The position numbers and the translations under genes are program-made. Under the pieces are notes generated by a model that was not told the origin of the DNA, made no database searches, and worked only from the letters and a program-made list of their open reading frames with translations. A stretch of 9,792 nucleotides of DNA, taken from assembly GCF_023229105.1 (NCBI RefSeq), contig NZ_JALNZY010000073.1, forward strand, positions 1 to 9,792, given 5' to 3'. This DNA comes from Sulfurimonas sp. GTDB taxonomy: Bacteria; Campylobacterota; Campylobacteria; Campylobacterales; Sulfurimonadaceae. Below, one piece after another: positions 1 to 7,138 of the stretch (the first letter of the stretch is position 1; each line of letters opens with the position of its first letter).

Positions 1-781
1 AAATACCCCAGATTTTATAGAGGGTATTTTTGATTTAAGAAGCGTTGTTATCCCGGCGGTAAATTTAGCAAAATGGATGAAGATTAAAGAGCCTGAAGAT
101 TCACAAAAAAACTATAGAGTAATAATTACCGAGTTTAACAACATTCTTATAGGATTTATAGTCCATGAGGCAAAAAGAATAAGAAGAATAAGCTGGGCAG
201 ATATAGAACCGGCATCTTTTATGAGTGACGGGGCTACGCTTGATGGAAGCAAGATAACCGGTGTTACTAAAATAGAAGGGGACAATGTTCTTCTCATCCT
301 TGATCTTGAGAGCGTTGTGCAGGATTTAGGACTGTATGAGCCTGATACACAATTTGATAGTGTTGAAAATGAAATTTTCTCAGGCATGGCGCTAATTTTA
401 GACGATAGTTCCACAGCGAGAAAGATCGTTAAAGAAGCACTTACAAAAATGGGATTTGATGTTCTTGAGGCAATGGACGGGGAAGAGGGATTGCAAAAGC
501 TTAATGAGCTTTATGAAATTTACGGAGATAAGCTTTCTGATACGTTAAAAATAATTATTTCTGATGTTGAGATGCCTAAAATGGATGGATTTCATTTTGC
601 GGCAAATGCAAAAGAGGATGCGAGATTTAGCAATATTCCTATTGTATTTAACTCTTCTATCAGTGATCACTTTAGTGAAAACAGAGGTGCTGAAGCAGGC
701 GGTGAGGCTTATTTAGTTAAGTTTAAAGCGAGTTCATTTTATAATGAAGTAGCACGAATAGTTCGTGCTCATATGAAGTAG
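1..781 (+). CDS. cheV: Chemotaxis scaffold protein CheV (CheW domain plus receiver), 5'-truncated by the window edge
   Basis: CheV couples chemoreceptors to the CheA kinase through a CheW-like domain and carries a phosphorylatable receiver that is thought to tune adaptation or drain phosphate. The reading frame is open from base 2, and the 25 residues before the first visible ATG (base 77) read NTPDFIEGIFDLRSVVIP..., a typical CheV/CheW-domain segment. That ATG is therefore internal and the true start lies outside the window. About 259 residues are visible of a family length near 310-320. Counting from the ATG at 77, the receiver spans about residues 104-234, with acidic pair D109/D110, phospho-acceptor D163 in SDVEMPKMDG, Ser193 at the conserved Thr/Ser position and Lys215 in YLVKF. 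Phe rather than Pro after that Lys is usual for CheV receivers. The cheA Shine-Dalgarno overlaps the cheV stop, so the two are co-translated neighbours. Confidence 0.95.
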   Translation, partial: NTPDFIEGIFDLRSVVIPAVNLAKWMKIKEPEDSQKNYRVIITEFNNILIGFIVHEAKRIRRISWADIEPASFMSDGATLDGSKITGVTKIEGDNVLLILDLESVVQDLGLYEPDTQFDSVENEIFSGMALILDDSSTARKIVKEALTKMGFDVLEAMDGEEGLQKLNELYEIYGDKLSDTLKIIISDVEMPKMDGFHFAANAKEDARFSNIPIVFNSSISDHFSENRGAEAGGEAYLVKFKASSFYNEVARIVRAHMK

Positions 782-791
782 GAGTGAAAAT

Positions 792-3179
792 ATGGATGAA
801 TTTCAAGAGATACTACAAGATTTTTTAGTTGAGTCTTTTGAGTTAGTAGAACAGTTAGATCAAGATTTGGTGGAACTGGAAAATAACCCTCAAGATTTAG
901 AGCTTTTAAATAGAATATTTCGTGTTGCACATACTGTAAAAGGCGCCTCATCATTTTTAAACTTTGATGTTTTAACATATTTAACCCATCACATGGAAGA
1001 TGTGCTAAACAAAGCAAGACACGGAGACTTGATAATAGATGCTGATATCATGGATGTTATTTTAGAGTCTATAGACTTGATGAAAGCTCTTTTGGTTATT
1101 ATCCGAGATAGCAGTTCTGATGGAGGCGTAGATGTTTCTGCCTGCGTTAGCAGACTTGATAAGTGTACCGGGGGAAGTGGGAAGACTGAACCTCCAGTAG
1201 CTCAAGAGGCTCCTGTTGTTGAAAAAATAGAAGTTAAAGAATCGGCCGAGGATGATGAGATTGATTATGAAAACATGGACGAGAATGAGTTAGAAGCCGA
1301 AATAGAAAGACTCTTACAACAAAGACAAGAAGAAGATAGAGTAAAAAGAGAAGCGAAATCTTCATCTACTGAGGATCAAACAGAAGATGATACACAAGAT
1401 GATGCTGATGAACCTTTGGTTCCTATCTCAAAAGCTCCTGTAGCAGTAACTCCGTCGCCAAGACCTGCTTCAATAGATTATGATTCTGATTCTTCAGATG
1501 ATGCTAAAGCCGCAGCACCTACAAAAAAAGCCTCTACGGTTGAGCAAACCATACGCGTTGACGTTAAAAGACTTGATCATCTTATGAACTTAATAGGAGA
1601 GTTAGTTCTTGCTAAAAACAGACTTATAAAGATAAATGACGATGTTGAAGAGCGTTATGAAGGAGAGGGATTTCTTGAGGAGTTAAATCAAGTTGTCTCA
1701 ATCGTCTCTCTTGTCACAACAGACCTTCAAATAGCAGTTATGAAGACAAGAATGCTTCCGATAGGAAAGGTGTTTAATAAATTTCCAAGAATGATTCGTG
1801 ATTTAAGCCGTGAGCTAAATAAGAAGATAGAACTTGAGATATTCGGAGAAGATACGGAGCTTGATAAATCTATTGTTGAAGAGGTTGGCGATCCGTTAGT
1901 TCATATCATAAGAAACTCATGTGACCATGGAATTGAGACACCTGATGTGCGAGCAGGACAGGGCAAGAGCGAGACAGGAACGATTAAGCTAAAAGCATAC
2001 AATGAGGGGAATCAAATCGTTATTCAGATAGATGATGACGGAAAAGGTCTTGATGCAGGATTGCTTAAGAGTAAATCGCTTGAAAAAGGGGTTATCACTC
2101 GAAAAGAAGCTGAAAATATGAGTGATAAAGAGGCATTTACTCTTATCTTCAAGCCAGGTTTCTCAATGGCGGCAAAAGTTACAAACGTATCTGGACGAGG
2201 CGTTGGGATGGATGTTGTTAAGACCAATATTGAAAAACTAAACGGGATTATCGATATAGACAGCGAACTAGGTGTAGGAACATCTATAAAACTTAAAATT
2301 CCGTTGACTCTTGCTATTATTCAAGCACTTTTAGTCGGGGTTCAAGAGGAGCACTACGCTATTCCGCTTGCATCTGTTTTAGAGACGGTAAGAATATCTA
2401 CCGATGAAGTTTATACGGTAGAGGGTCGCTCAGTTATGAGACTTCGCGAGGATGTCCTTCCGCTGGTTCATATCGGAGATATTTTTGAAGTAGAACGCAT
2501 ACTAGATTCAAGCGAATATGCTTATGTTGTAGTGCTTGGTTTGGGCACAAGCAAACTAGGGCTTATCGTCGATACACTAGTAGGTCAAGAGGAGATTGTT
2601 ATAAAATCTTTAGGAGAGTTCCTAAAAGGTATTGAAGGAATTGCAGGGGCTACTATTCGCGGTGATGGCGGGGTTACGCTTATTGTTGACGTAGTGGCTA
2701 TTATGGATATGGCAAAACATGTAAAAACATCGGCAATAGCAGATTCTAATTCAGATTCTGCCTTGTTAATGCGTGAAAAAACAAAAGCAAGTGACTATAC
2801 TGTTATGATAGTTGATGATTCAAAAACAGATAGAATGATTATGAGAAAATCACTAGAGCCTCTCGGTGTTACTTTGGTTGAAGCTGGGGATGGACAAGAA
2901 GCGCTTGGTATTTTAAAACAGGGTAGCCATAATTTTGATGCAATGCTTATAGATATAGAAATGCCTAGAATGGATGGATATACGCTAGCTACTGAAATTA
3001 AAAAATATAACCGTTATAAAAATCTGCCTCTTATTGCAGTGACATCACGTACCGGCAAGTCTGATCGTATGCGTGGAGTAGAATCGGGAATGATTGAGTA
3101 TATAACTAAGCCATATTCAGCAGACTACCTCTCTAGCGTAGTCCAAAGAAATATTAATTTTAGATCGGAGTTTTTATAA
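792..3179 (+). CDS. cheA: Chemotaxis histidine kinase CheA with C-terminal receiver (CheAY fusion)
   Basis: Cytoplasmic kinase that autophosphorylates on His under receptor/CheW control and passes phosphate to response regulators that control the flagellar motor. Domains in order over 795 aa: P1 Hpt about 1-105 with H47 in the AHTVKGASSF motif; a long acidic linker about 128-250; P3 dimerisation about 251-325; P4 ATPase with N-box N375 (HIIRNSCDHG), G1 DDDGKG 414-419, FKPGFS 453-458, G2 GRGVGM 468-473 and a following GVGTS; P5 CheW-like about 505-645; receiver about 668-790 with D675/D676, phospho-acceptor D721, T751 and K773 followed by Pro. All catalytic residues are present. No separate P2 domain is recognisable. 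The receiver fusion is the usual form in Campylobacter, Helicobacter and relatives. AGGAG at 780-784, 7 nt upstream, fixes the ATG start. The stop overlaps the cheW start by one base. Confidence 0.97.
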   Translation: MDEFQEILQDFLVESFELVEQLDQDLVELENNPQDLELLNRIFRVAHTVKGASSFLNFDVLTYLTHHMEDVLNKARHGDLIIDADIMDVILESIDLMKALLVIIRDSSSDGGVDVSACVSRLDKCTGGSGKTEPPVAQEAPVVEKIEVKESAEDDEIDYENMDENELEAEIERLLQQRQEEDRVKREAKSSSTEDQTEDDTQDDADEPLVPISKAPVAVTPSPRPASIDYDSDSSDDAKAAAPTKKASTVEQTIRVDVKRLDHLMNLIGELVLAKNRLIKINDDVEERYEGEGFLEELNQVVSIVSLVTTDLQIAVMKTRMLPIGKVFNKFPRMIRDLSRELNKKIELEIFGEDTELDKSIVEEVGDPLVHIIRNSCDHGIETPDVRAGQGKSETGTIKLKAYNEGNQIVIQIDDDGKGLDAGLLKSKSLEKGVITRKEAENMSDKEAFTLIFKPGFSMAAKVTNVSGRGVGMDVVKTNIEKLNGIIDIDSELGVGTSIKLKIPLTLAIIQALLVGVQEEHYAIPLASVLETVRISTDEVYTVEGRSVMRLREDVLPLVHIGDIFEVERILDSSEYAYVVVLGLGTSKLGLIVDTLVGQEEIVIKSLGEFLKGIEGIAGATIRGDGGVTLIVDVVAIMDMAKHVKTSAIADSNSDSALLMREKTKASDYTVMIVDDSKTDRMIMRKSLEPLGVTLVEAGDGQEALGILKQGSHNFDAMLIDIEMPRMDGYTLATEIKKYNRYKNLPLIAVTSRTGKSDRMRGVESGMIEYITKPYSADYLSSVVQRNINFRSEFL

Positions 3180-3670
3180 TGAGCGAAAAATTAAAACAGA
3201 TAATCAGCAAACAAAATAAAGTAGATGAGGATATAAATCACTCTGAGGACATAGTTCAGTTGGTTGGATTTATAATCGGAGACGAGGAGTATGCAATTCC
3301 TATTTTAGCGATTCAAGAGATTATTAAACCGTTTCCTTGGACGAGAGTTCCTCAGGTTCCAAAGTATATTGTAGGTGTTTTTAACATGCGCGGCGCAGTT
3401 ATACCATTGATTGATTTGCGTCTTAAATTTGGGCTTAATCCTAAAAAACATAATGAAGATACGAGATTTATCGTTATGAGACATGGGGATGATGTAGCCG
3501 GCTTTGTAATAGATAGACTTACAATGGCTATTAGAATTAAAAAATCAAGAATAGGGCCTGCACCCGAGACTGTTAACGGCGATGATACATTAATCGACGG
3601 AGTCGGTAAGCAAGAAGATAAGATTATAACAATACTAAAAGTAAATAAACTTTTAGAGAGAGATTTCTAA
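3179..3670 (+). CDS. cheW: Chemotaxis coupling protein CheW
   Basis: CheW is the adaptor that links the cytoplasmic tips of chemoreceptors to the P5 domain of CheA in the signalling array. The 163-residue product is a single CheW domain: an N-terminal tail of about 25 polar residues, then VGFIIGDEEYAIPILAIQEI, the conserved YIVGVFNMRGAVIPLIDLR segment at about 68-86, and the RFIVMRHGDDVAGFVIDRL strand-turn region. Length and motifs match the family. The ATG overlaps the cheA stop (TAATG) with GGAG at 3167-3170 about 8 nt upstream, so translation is probably coupled to cheA. The order cheV-cheA-cheW is the familiar chemotaxis cluster of Campylobacterota. The next gene follows after 9 nt, in the same reading frame. 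Confidence 0.95.
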   Translation: MSEKLKQIISKQNKVDEDINHSEDIVQLVGFIIGDEEYAIPILAIQEIIKPFPWTRVPQVPKYIVGVFNMRGAVIPLIDLRLKFGLNPKKHNEDTRFIVMRHGDDVAGFVIDRLTMAIRIKKSRIGPAPETVNGDDTLIDGVGKQEDKIITILKVNKLLERDF

Positions 3671-3679
3671 CGCTATTCT

Positions 3680-4801
3680 ATGGATACTTCATCTTTAGAG
3701 ATTATTTATACCGGCAATATACTCTCCTTGGTTTTTGAAGGGGAGTTAACCCTCTATAACATAGCTAAACTTCAAAAAAAAATAGAAACACTGCATTTAA
3801 ATCAAGAAAAGAAAGTAGTTTTAGATTTTAGCAAGGTTACTTTTTTTGATACAGCATCTGCTCTGATGATTTATGCTTTGCAGGAGAGAATCTTTCAAAA
3901 CGCCATAGAGCTACAGATACTCTCTGCGAGCAAAGATATCTCTGACATGATTGAATTGGTAAAAAAACACAAAGATAAAATTAAAGCGACTCAAGAGTTT
4001 AAACAAAAGAGCTACTTAGAGATACTCGGTAGGCTGTTTTATGAAAAATATCTTATTTTTTTATCTTTTATGGCTTTTTTAGGAGAATTTTTCACGAGTG
4101 CTATTCACAATATTGGCATAGTTAAAAATATTAGATACAAAGAGATATTTTTCGAAATCAACGAAAATGGTATAAAGGCTATAGGTATTATAAGTGTAAC
4201 CTCCTTTTTAATAGGATTAGTTGTAGCGTATCAATCCGCATATCAGCTAAAACTATATGGAGCAAATATCTTTATAGTAGAAACGCTTGGTTTGTCTATC
4301 TTAAGAGAGTTGGCTCCCCTTATCACTGCCATAGTAATAGCCGGAAGAAGCGGCTCGGCATTTACTGCACAGATAGGGGCTATGAAGATTACACAAGAGA
4401 TAGATGCTATGATGACTATGGGATTTGAGCCTTTTAGATTTTTGGTTATTCCTAGAGTAGTAGCGTTAATGATAATAATGCCCATACTTATTTTTATCGC
4501 AGATATTATGGGTATTTTAGGCGGCATGCTTATTGCCTATAAAGATTTAAATATCAGCACCACTCTTTTTATAGATAGATTCAATGATGTAATAGAAGCA
4601 AAACATTTTTTTATAGGAATTATAAAGGGTCCTTTCTTTGCTTTTTTGATAGCTGTTATAGGCATATATAGAGGCATCGGCGTCAAAGATGATACTCAGA
4701 GCATAGGGATAAATACCAAAAAAAGCGTGGTTGAGTCTATTTTTGCGGTAATTATGTGTGATGCTCTTTTTTCTATAATTTTTACAAATCTGGGAATATA
4801 A
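3680..4801 (+). CDS. mlaE: MlaE/IamB-type ABC transporter permease with N-terminal STAS domain
   Basis: Inner-membrane permease of an MCE (Mla-type) transporter, which in known systems moves phospholipids between the inner and outer membranes. The 373-residue protein has two parts. Residues about 1-95 form a STAS domain (VVLDFSKVTFFDTAS at 46-60), the fold of MlaB, which in E. coli is a separate protein that binds the ATPase. Residues about 120-373 are the MlaE permease, with hydrophobic segments near 123-140, 166-188, 205-225, 256-285, 310-330 and 350-370, and the family signature RELAPLITAIVIAGRSGSA at 209-227 followed by AQIGAMKITQEIDAM. The STAS-permease fusion also occurs in C. jejuni IamB. 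The ATG is 9 nt after cheW with no good Shine-Dalgarno, so reinitiation or coupling to cheW is likely. An in-frame stop just upstream rules out an earlier start. The gene ends overlapping the ATPase start. Confidence 0.92.
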   Translation: MDTSSLEIIYTGNILSLVFEGELTLYNIAKLQKKIETLHLNQEKKVVLDFSKVTFFDTASALMIYALQERIFQNAIELQILSASKDISDMIELVKKHKDKIKATQEFKQKSYLEILGRLFYEKYLIFLSFMAFLGEFFTSAIHNIGIVKNIRYKEIFFEINENGIKAIGIISVTSFLIGLVVAYQSAYQLKLYGANIFIVETLGLSILRELAPLITAIVIAGRSGSAFTAQIGAMKITQEIDAMMTMGFEPFRFLVIPRVVALMIIMPILIFIADIMGILGGMLIAYKDLNISTTLFIDRFNDVIEAKHFFIGIIKGPFFAFLIAVIGIYRGIGVKDDTQSIGINTKKSVVESIFAVIMCDALFSIIFTNLGI

Positions 4802-5538
4802 TGAAATATATTATTGAAGTGACGGATTTAAAAACTGTTTTTGGCGATAAAATAGTGCATGAGGGTTTAAACTTAAAGATAAAAGAGGGGGAGATATACG
4901 GCATAGTAGGACCAAGTGGAAGCGGTAAAACAACTCTTATAAGAGAGATGCTGATGCTCCAAGAGATAGATGGCGGAACTATAAAAGTGCTAGGGTATAA
5001 TTTAAGCGGTATTAGTTACAAACACGCGCAGGAACTTAGGCAGCAATGGGGCGTTTTGTTTCAAGCAGGAGCTCTTTTTTCCTCTTTAAATATAAGGGAA
5101 AATATTGCATTGCCGCTTATCGAGTATAGTGATTTACCAAGAAAGTTAATTGATGAAATAGTTGACTTTAAGCTAAGTATTGTTGGATTAAAATCTAGCG
5201 ATGCCTCTCTTTTTCCCTCTCAACTAAGTGGAGGAATGAAGAAAAAAGCCTCCCTCGCCCGCGCACTGGCTATGGACCCAAAACTTCTTTTTTTAGATGA
5301 ACCTACCAGCGGGTTGGACCCTATATCTGCAAGAGATTTTGATGCTTTAATACTTAAACTGCGTGATATTTTAAAGCTAACGGTGGTTATGGTCTCCCAT
5401 GATTTACAGTCAATTTATGATACAATAAATACACTAGCTGTTATAGATAACAAAAAAATAATATATGATGGAAGCGTTAATAATATTTCAACAATTGATA
5501 ATGAATTTATAAAAACTTTCTTTAAAGGGTATATATAA
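4801..5538 (+). CDS. mlaF: MlaF/IamA-type ABC transporter ATPase
   Basis: ATP-hydrolysing subunit that powers the MCE phospholipid transporter together with the upstream permease. The 245-residue protein holds all ABC motifs in order: Walker A GPSGSGKTT 37-45, Q-loop Q88 within the family-typical LFQAGALFSSL, signature LSGGM 142-146, Walker B LLFLDE 162-167 with catalytic E167, D-loop SGLD and switch H200. The GALFSSLNIRENIALPL stretch is characteristic of MlaF rather than of import-type ATPases. The ATG overlaps the permease stop by one base (TAATG), with GGGA just upstream, which indicates a fixed subunit ratio by coupled translation. Residues after about 205 show the short C-terminal tail usual for the family. 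Confidence 0.94.
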   Translation: MKYIIEVTDLKTVFGDKIVHEGLNLKIKEGEIYGIVGPSGSGKTTLIREMLMLQEIDGGTIKVLGYNLSGISYKHAQELRQQWGVLFQAGALFSSLNIRENIALPLIEYSDLPRKLIDEIVDFKLSIVGLKSSDASLFPSQLSGGMKKKASLARALAMDPKLLFLDEPTSGLDPISARDFDALILKLRDILKLTVVMVSHDLQSIYDTINTLAVIDNKKIIYDGSVNNISTIDNEFIKTFFKGYI

Positions 5539-5577
5539 AAATGAGTTGTTACGGTTATTTGCCAGAGGTAAGCTTTA

Positions 5578-6543
5578 ATGAACAATAGAGTCAATTATAC
5601 TATAGTCGGTGCTTTGGTTTTAATAGGAGTTATCGGGATGGGATTCTTCGGTTTCTGGCTGCTAAAACCTGCTAAAGAGAGTGAAGTAGAGAGTTATATT
5701 GTATATTTTAACGAATCTGTTTTAGGATTAAATATTGATGCTCCCGTTAAATATAAAGGGTTTAGTGTCGGAAAAGTTGTAAAGCTTAGTCTTAGTCAAG
5801 ACAATCTAGAGCAGGTTGAGGTTTTAATAGAGATACTAAAAGAGACTCCGATTAAAACATCCACAGAAGCACAGCTTACTTCTCAGGGTATTACGGGGCT
5901 TAGTTATATAAATCTTACCTCAAATAACCAAACAGATGCAAAACCTCTTGCTGCAGATGCAAAAAGGGAATACCCAGTTATCAAATCAATTCCATCTACT
6001 CTTGTAAAGTTAGAAAGCAGATTTTTAGATATGTTTGAGGATTTAACAGAGACTTTGCAAATGATACGCGAATTGTTTAAAGATGATAATCAACATAATT
6101 TCTCTTTACTTGTAAAAAACAGCGCCGACATGATGGGTAAGATAAATCAAACATTAGATGAAGAGACAATCAACAACTTTAAAAATACAGCTAAAAATCT
6201 AAATAGTGCTTCGAAAAAACTCGAGAAACTAATGCCACAAATAGATAAATTTATTGATAAAAGTGTTAATTTTGAAGATAATATTTCAGCTGCATTTGAT
6301 TCAATAAAAAACAGCTATCTTAGCGTAGAGAATGCAATGGATACAATTAACAGGGCATTAGAGAGTGGAGAGTTTAATATAAAAGAGATGAGCAGTGATA
6401 TTTTACCGACAATGAACAGTGCTTTTTTGGATATGCAAAATCTTATTATAGAAATCCAAGAGACGCTAAAAAAACATGAGAGAAGTCCGGCAGACTTACT
6501 ATTTATGCAAGAAGAGATTAAAAAAGGACCGGGGGAAAAGTGA
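5578..6543 (+). CDS. mlaD: MlaD-like MCE-domain substrate-binding protein, inner-membrane anchored
   Basis: MCE proteins form periplasmic hexameric rings or tubes that carry lipid away from or to the permease. The 321-residue protein has an N-terminal uncleaved membrane anchor at about 8-29 (TIVGALVLIGVIGMGFFGFW), one MCE domain at about 38-115 (SVLGLNIDAPVKYKGFSVGKV, then TSQGITGLSYINL), and a long helical, probably coiled-coil region about 140-300 rich in Asn, Lys, Asp and Leu. The C-terminus SPADLLFMQEEIKKGPGE is typical of longer MCE proteins. E. coli MlaD is much shorter (about 183 aa), so this protein is closer to the MCE plus coiled-coil type that may span more of the periplasm. The start is preceded by AGAGG at 5564-5568. 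The 39-nt gap to mlaF is the largest in the operon and holds a possible 15-codon reading frame. Confidence 0.9.
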   Translation: MNNRVNYTIVGALVLIGVIGMGFFGFWLLKPAKESEVESYIVYFNESVLGLNIDAPVKYKGFSVGKVVKLSLSQDNLEQVEVLIEILKETPIKTSTEAQLTSQGITGLSYINLTSNNQTDAKPLAADAKREYPVIKSIPSTLVKLESRFLDMFEDLTETLQMIRELFKDDNQHNFSLLVKNSADMMGKINQTLDEETINNFKNTAKNLNSASKKLEKLMPQIDKFIDKSVNFEDNISAAFDSIKNSYLSVENAMDTINRALESGEFNIKEMSSDILPTMNSAFLDMQNLIIEIQETLKKHERSPADLLFMQEEIKKGPGEK

Positions 6544-6544
6544 G

Positions 6545-7138
6545 ATGAGAACTATATTAATTATATTAGCGATGCTCTTTGGCGGTTGTACGACAATAAA
6601 GCCTCCAGTAGCAGAGTATAACATTGCAATAAAAGATATTAAAATCAACCATAGTGTCTCTAGTTCTCAAGAGAACTCCTTGAAAATTCTAAGGGCATTT
6701 AGCACTAACTCACTAGCTACTTTAAATATGGATTATACAGATGCCAACAATAGAGTATATTCCTATTCACAGTCACAGTGGCAAGAATCGCCAAGTGACA
6801 TGATTAGCTCTTTATTGTTAAAAAACATAAGAGATTCTGGACTATTTAGCAGTGTTCATCCATCAAAATCAAGAGTAAAAAGTGACTTTATTTTAGAGAC
6901 AAATATAGAGGAGTTTATGCAGTTTTACTCCCATGAGATGAGAGAGTCACATGTAGAGGTTGTTATAAGTTTATCGCTTATAGATGCAAAAACAAACAGC
7001 GTAGTTGCTTCTAAAGTATTTAGCTCACATATAAACACTAAAACGCTTGATGCTAATGGCGGAGTGGAGGCTTTTAATATTGCACTCTTAGAGATAATTT
7101 CTAAAAATATAGAGTGGCTAAGCGAGATTTGTAGATGA
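6545..7138 (+). CDS. Probable ABC-transport auxiliary lipoprotein (PqiC/YmbA-like) of the MCE system
   Basis: Predicted lipoprotein of 197 aa that probably tethers or docks the MCE assembly at the outer membrane. The N-terminus is a short lipoprotein signal, MRTILIILAMLFGGC, with Cys15 as the lipidation site; Phe at -3 is a slightly unusual lipobox residue. The body has the pattern of the auxiliary-lipoprotein family: a Tyr-rich VYSYSQSQWQESPSDM stretch at about 71-86, then a helix and FSSVHPS. An in-frame ATG at 6476 would add 23 charged residues and overlap mlaD by 68 nt, hiding the signal peptide. The ATG at 6545, one base after the mlaD stop and behind GGGGGAAAA at 6531, is preferred. Position matches the lipoprotein gene that follows the MCE gene in the C. 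jejuni iam locus. The family assignment is from pattern only. Confidence 0.78.
   Translation: MRTILIILAMLFGGCTTIKPPVAEYNIAIKDIKINHSVSSSQENSLKILRAFSTNSLATLNMDYTDANNRVYSYSQSQWQESPSDMISSLLLKNIRDSGLFSSVHPSKSRVKSDFILETNIEEFMQFYSHEMRESHVEVVISLSLIDAKTNSVVASKVFSSHINTKTLDANGGVEAFNIALLEIISKNIEWLSEICR

Noticed and set aside
712..730. Phe instead of Pro after the conserved Lys in the CheV receiver, as a degenerate receiver
   Set aside because: Lys-Phe at this place is common in CheV proteins, and the acceptor Asp, acidic pair and Ser are all present.
77..781. ATG at 77 as the start of a short 234-aa CheV
   Set aside because: The frame is open to the window edge and the 25 residues before this ATG are conserved CheW-domain sequence, so the ATG is internal.
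3774..3782. Run of nine A in the 5' part of the permease gene, as a phase-variation tract
   Set aside because: Runs of 7-8 A or T are frequent throughout this AT-rich window, and phase-variable tracts in this phylum are more often poly-G/C. Nothing else supports switching.
4243..4527. Minus-strand open frame inside the permease gene, and similar frames opposite cheV, cheA and pepP
   Set aside because: They lie opposite strongly conserved coding sequence, have compositions expected of reverse-strand shadows and show no ribosome sites or domains.
6476..6544. Upstream start giving a 220-aa lipoprotein
   Set aside because: It would overlap mlaD by 68 nt and put 23 charged residues in front of a clear lipoprotein signal; the ATG at 6545 fits signal, spacing and ribosome site.
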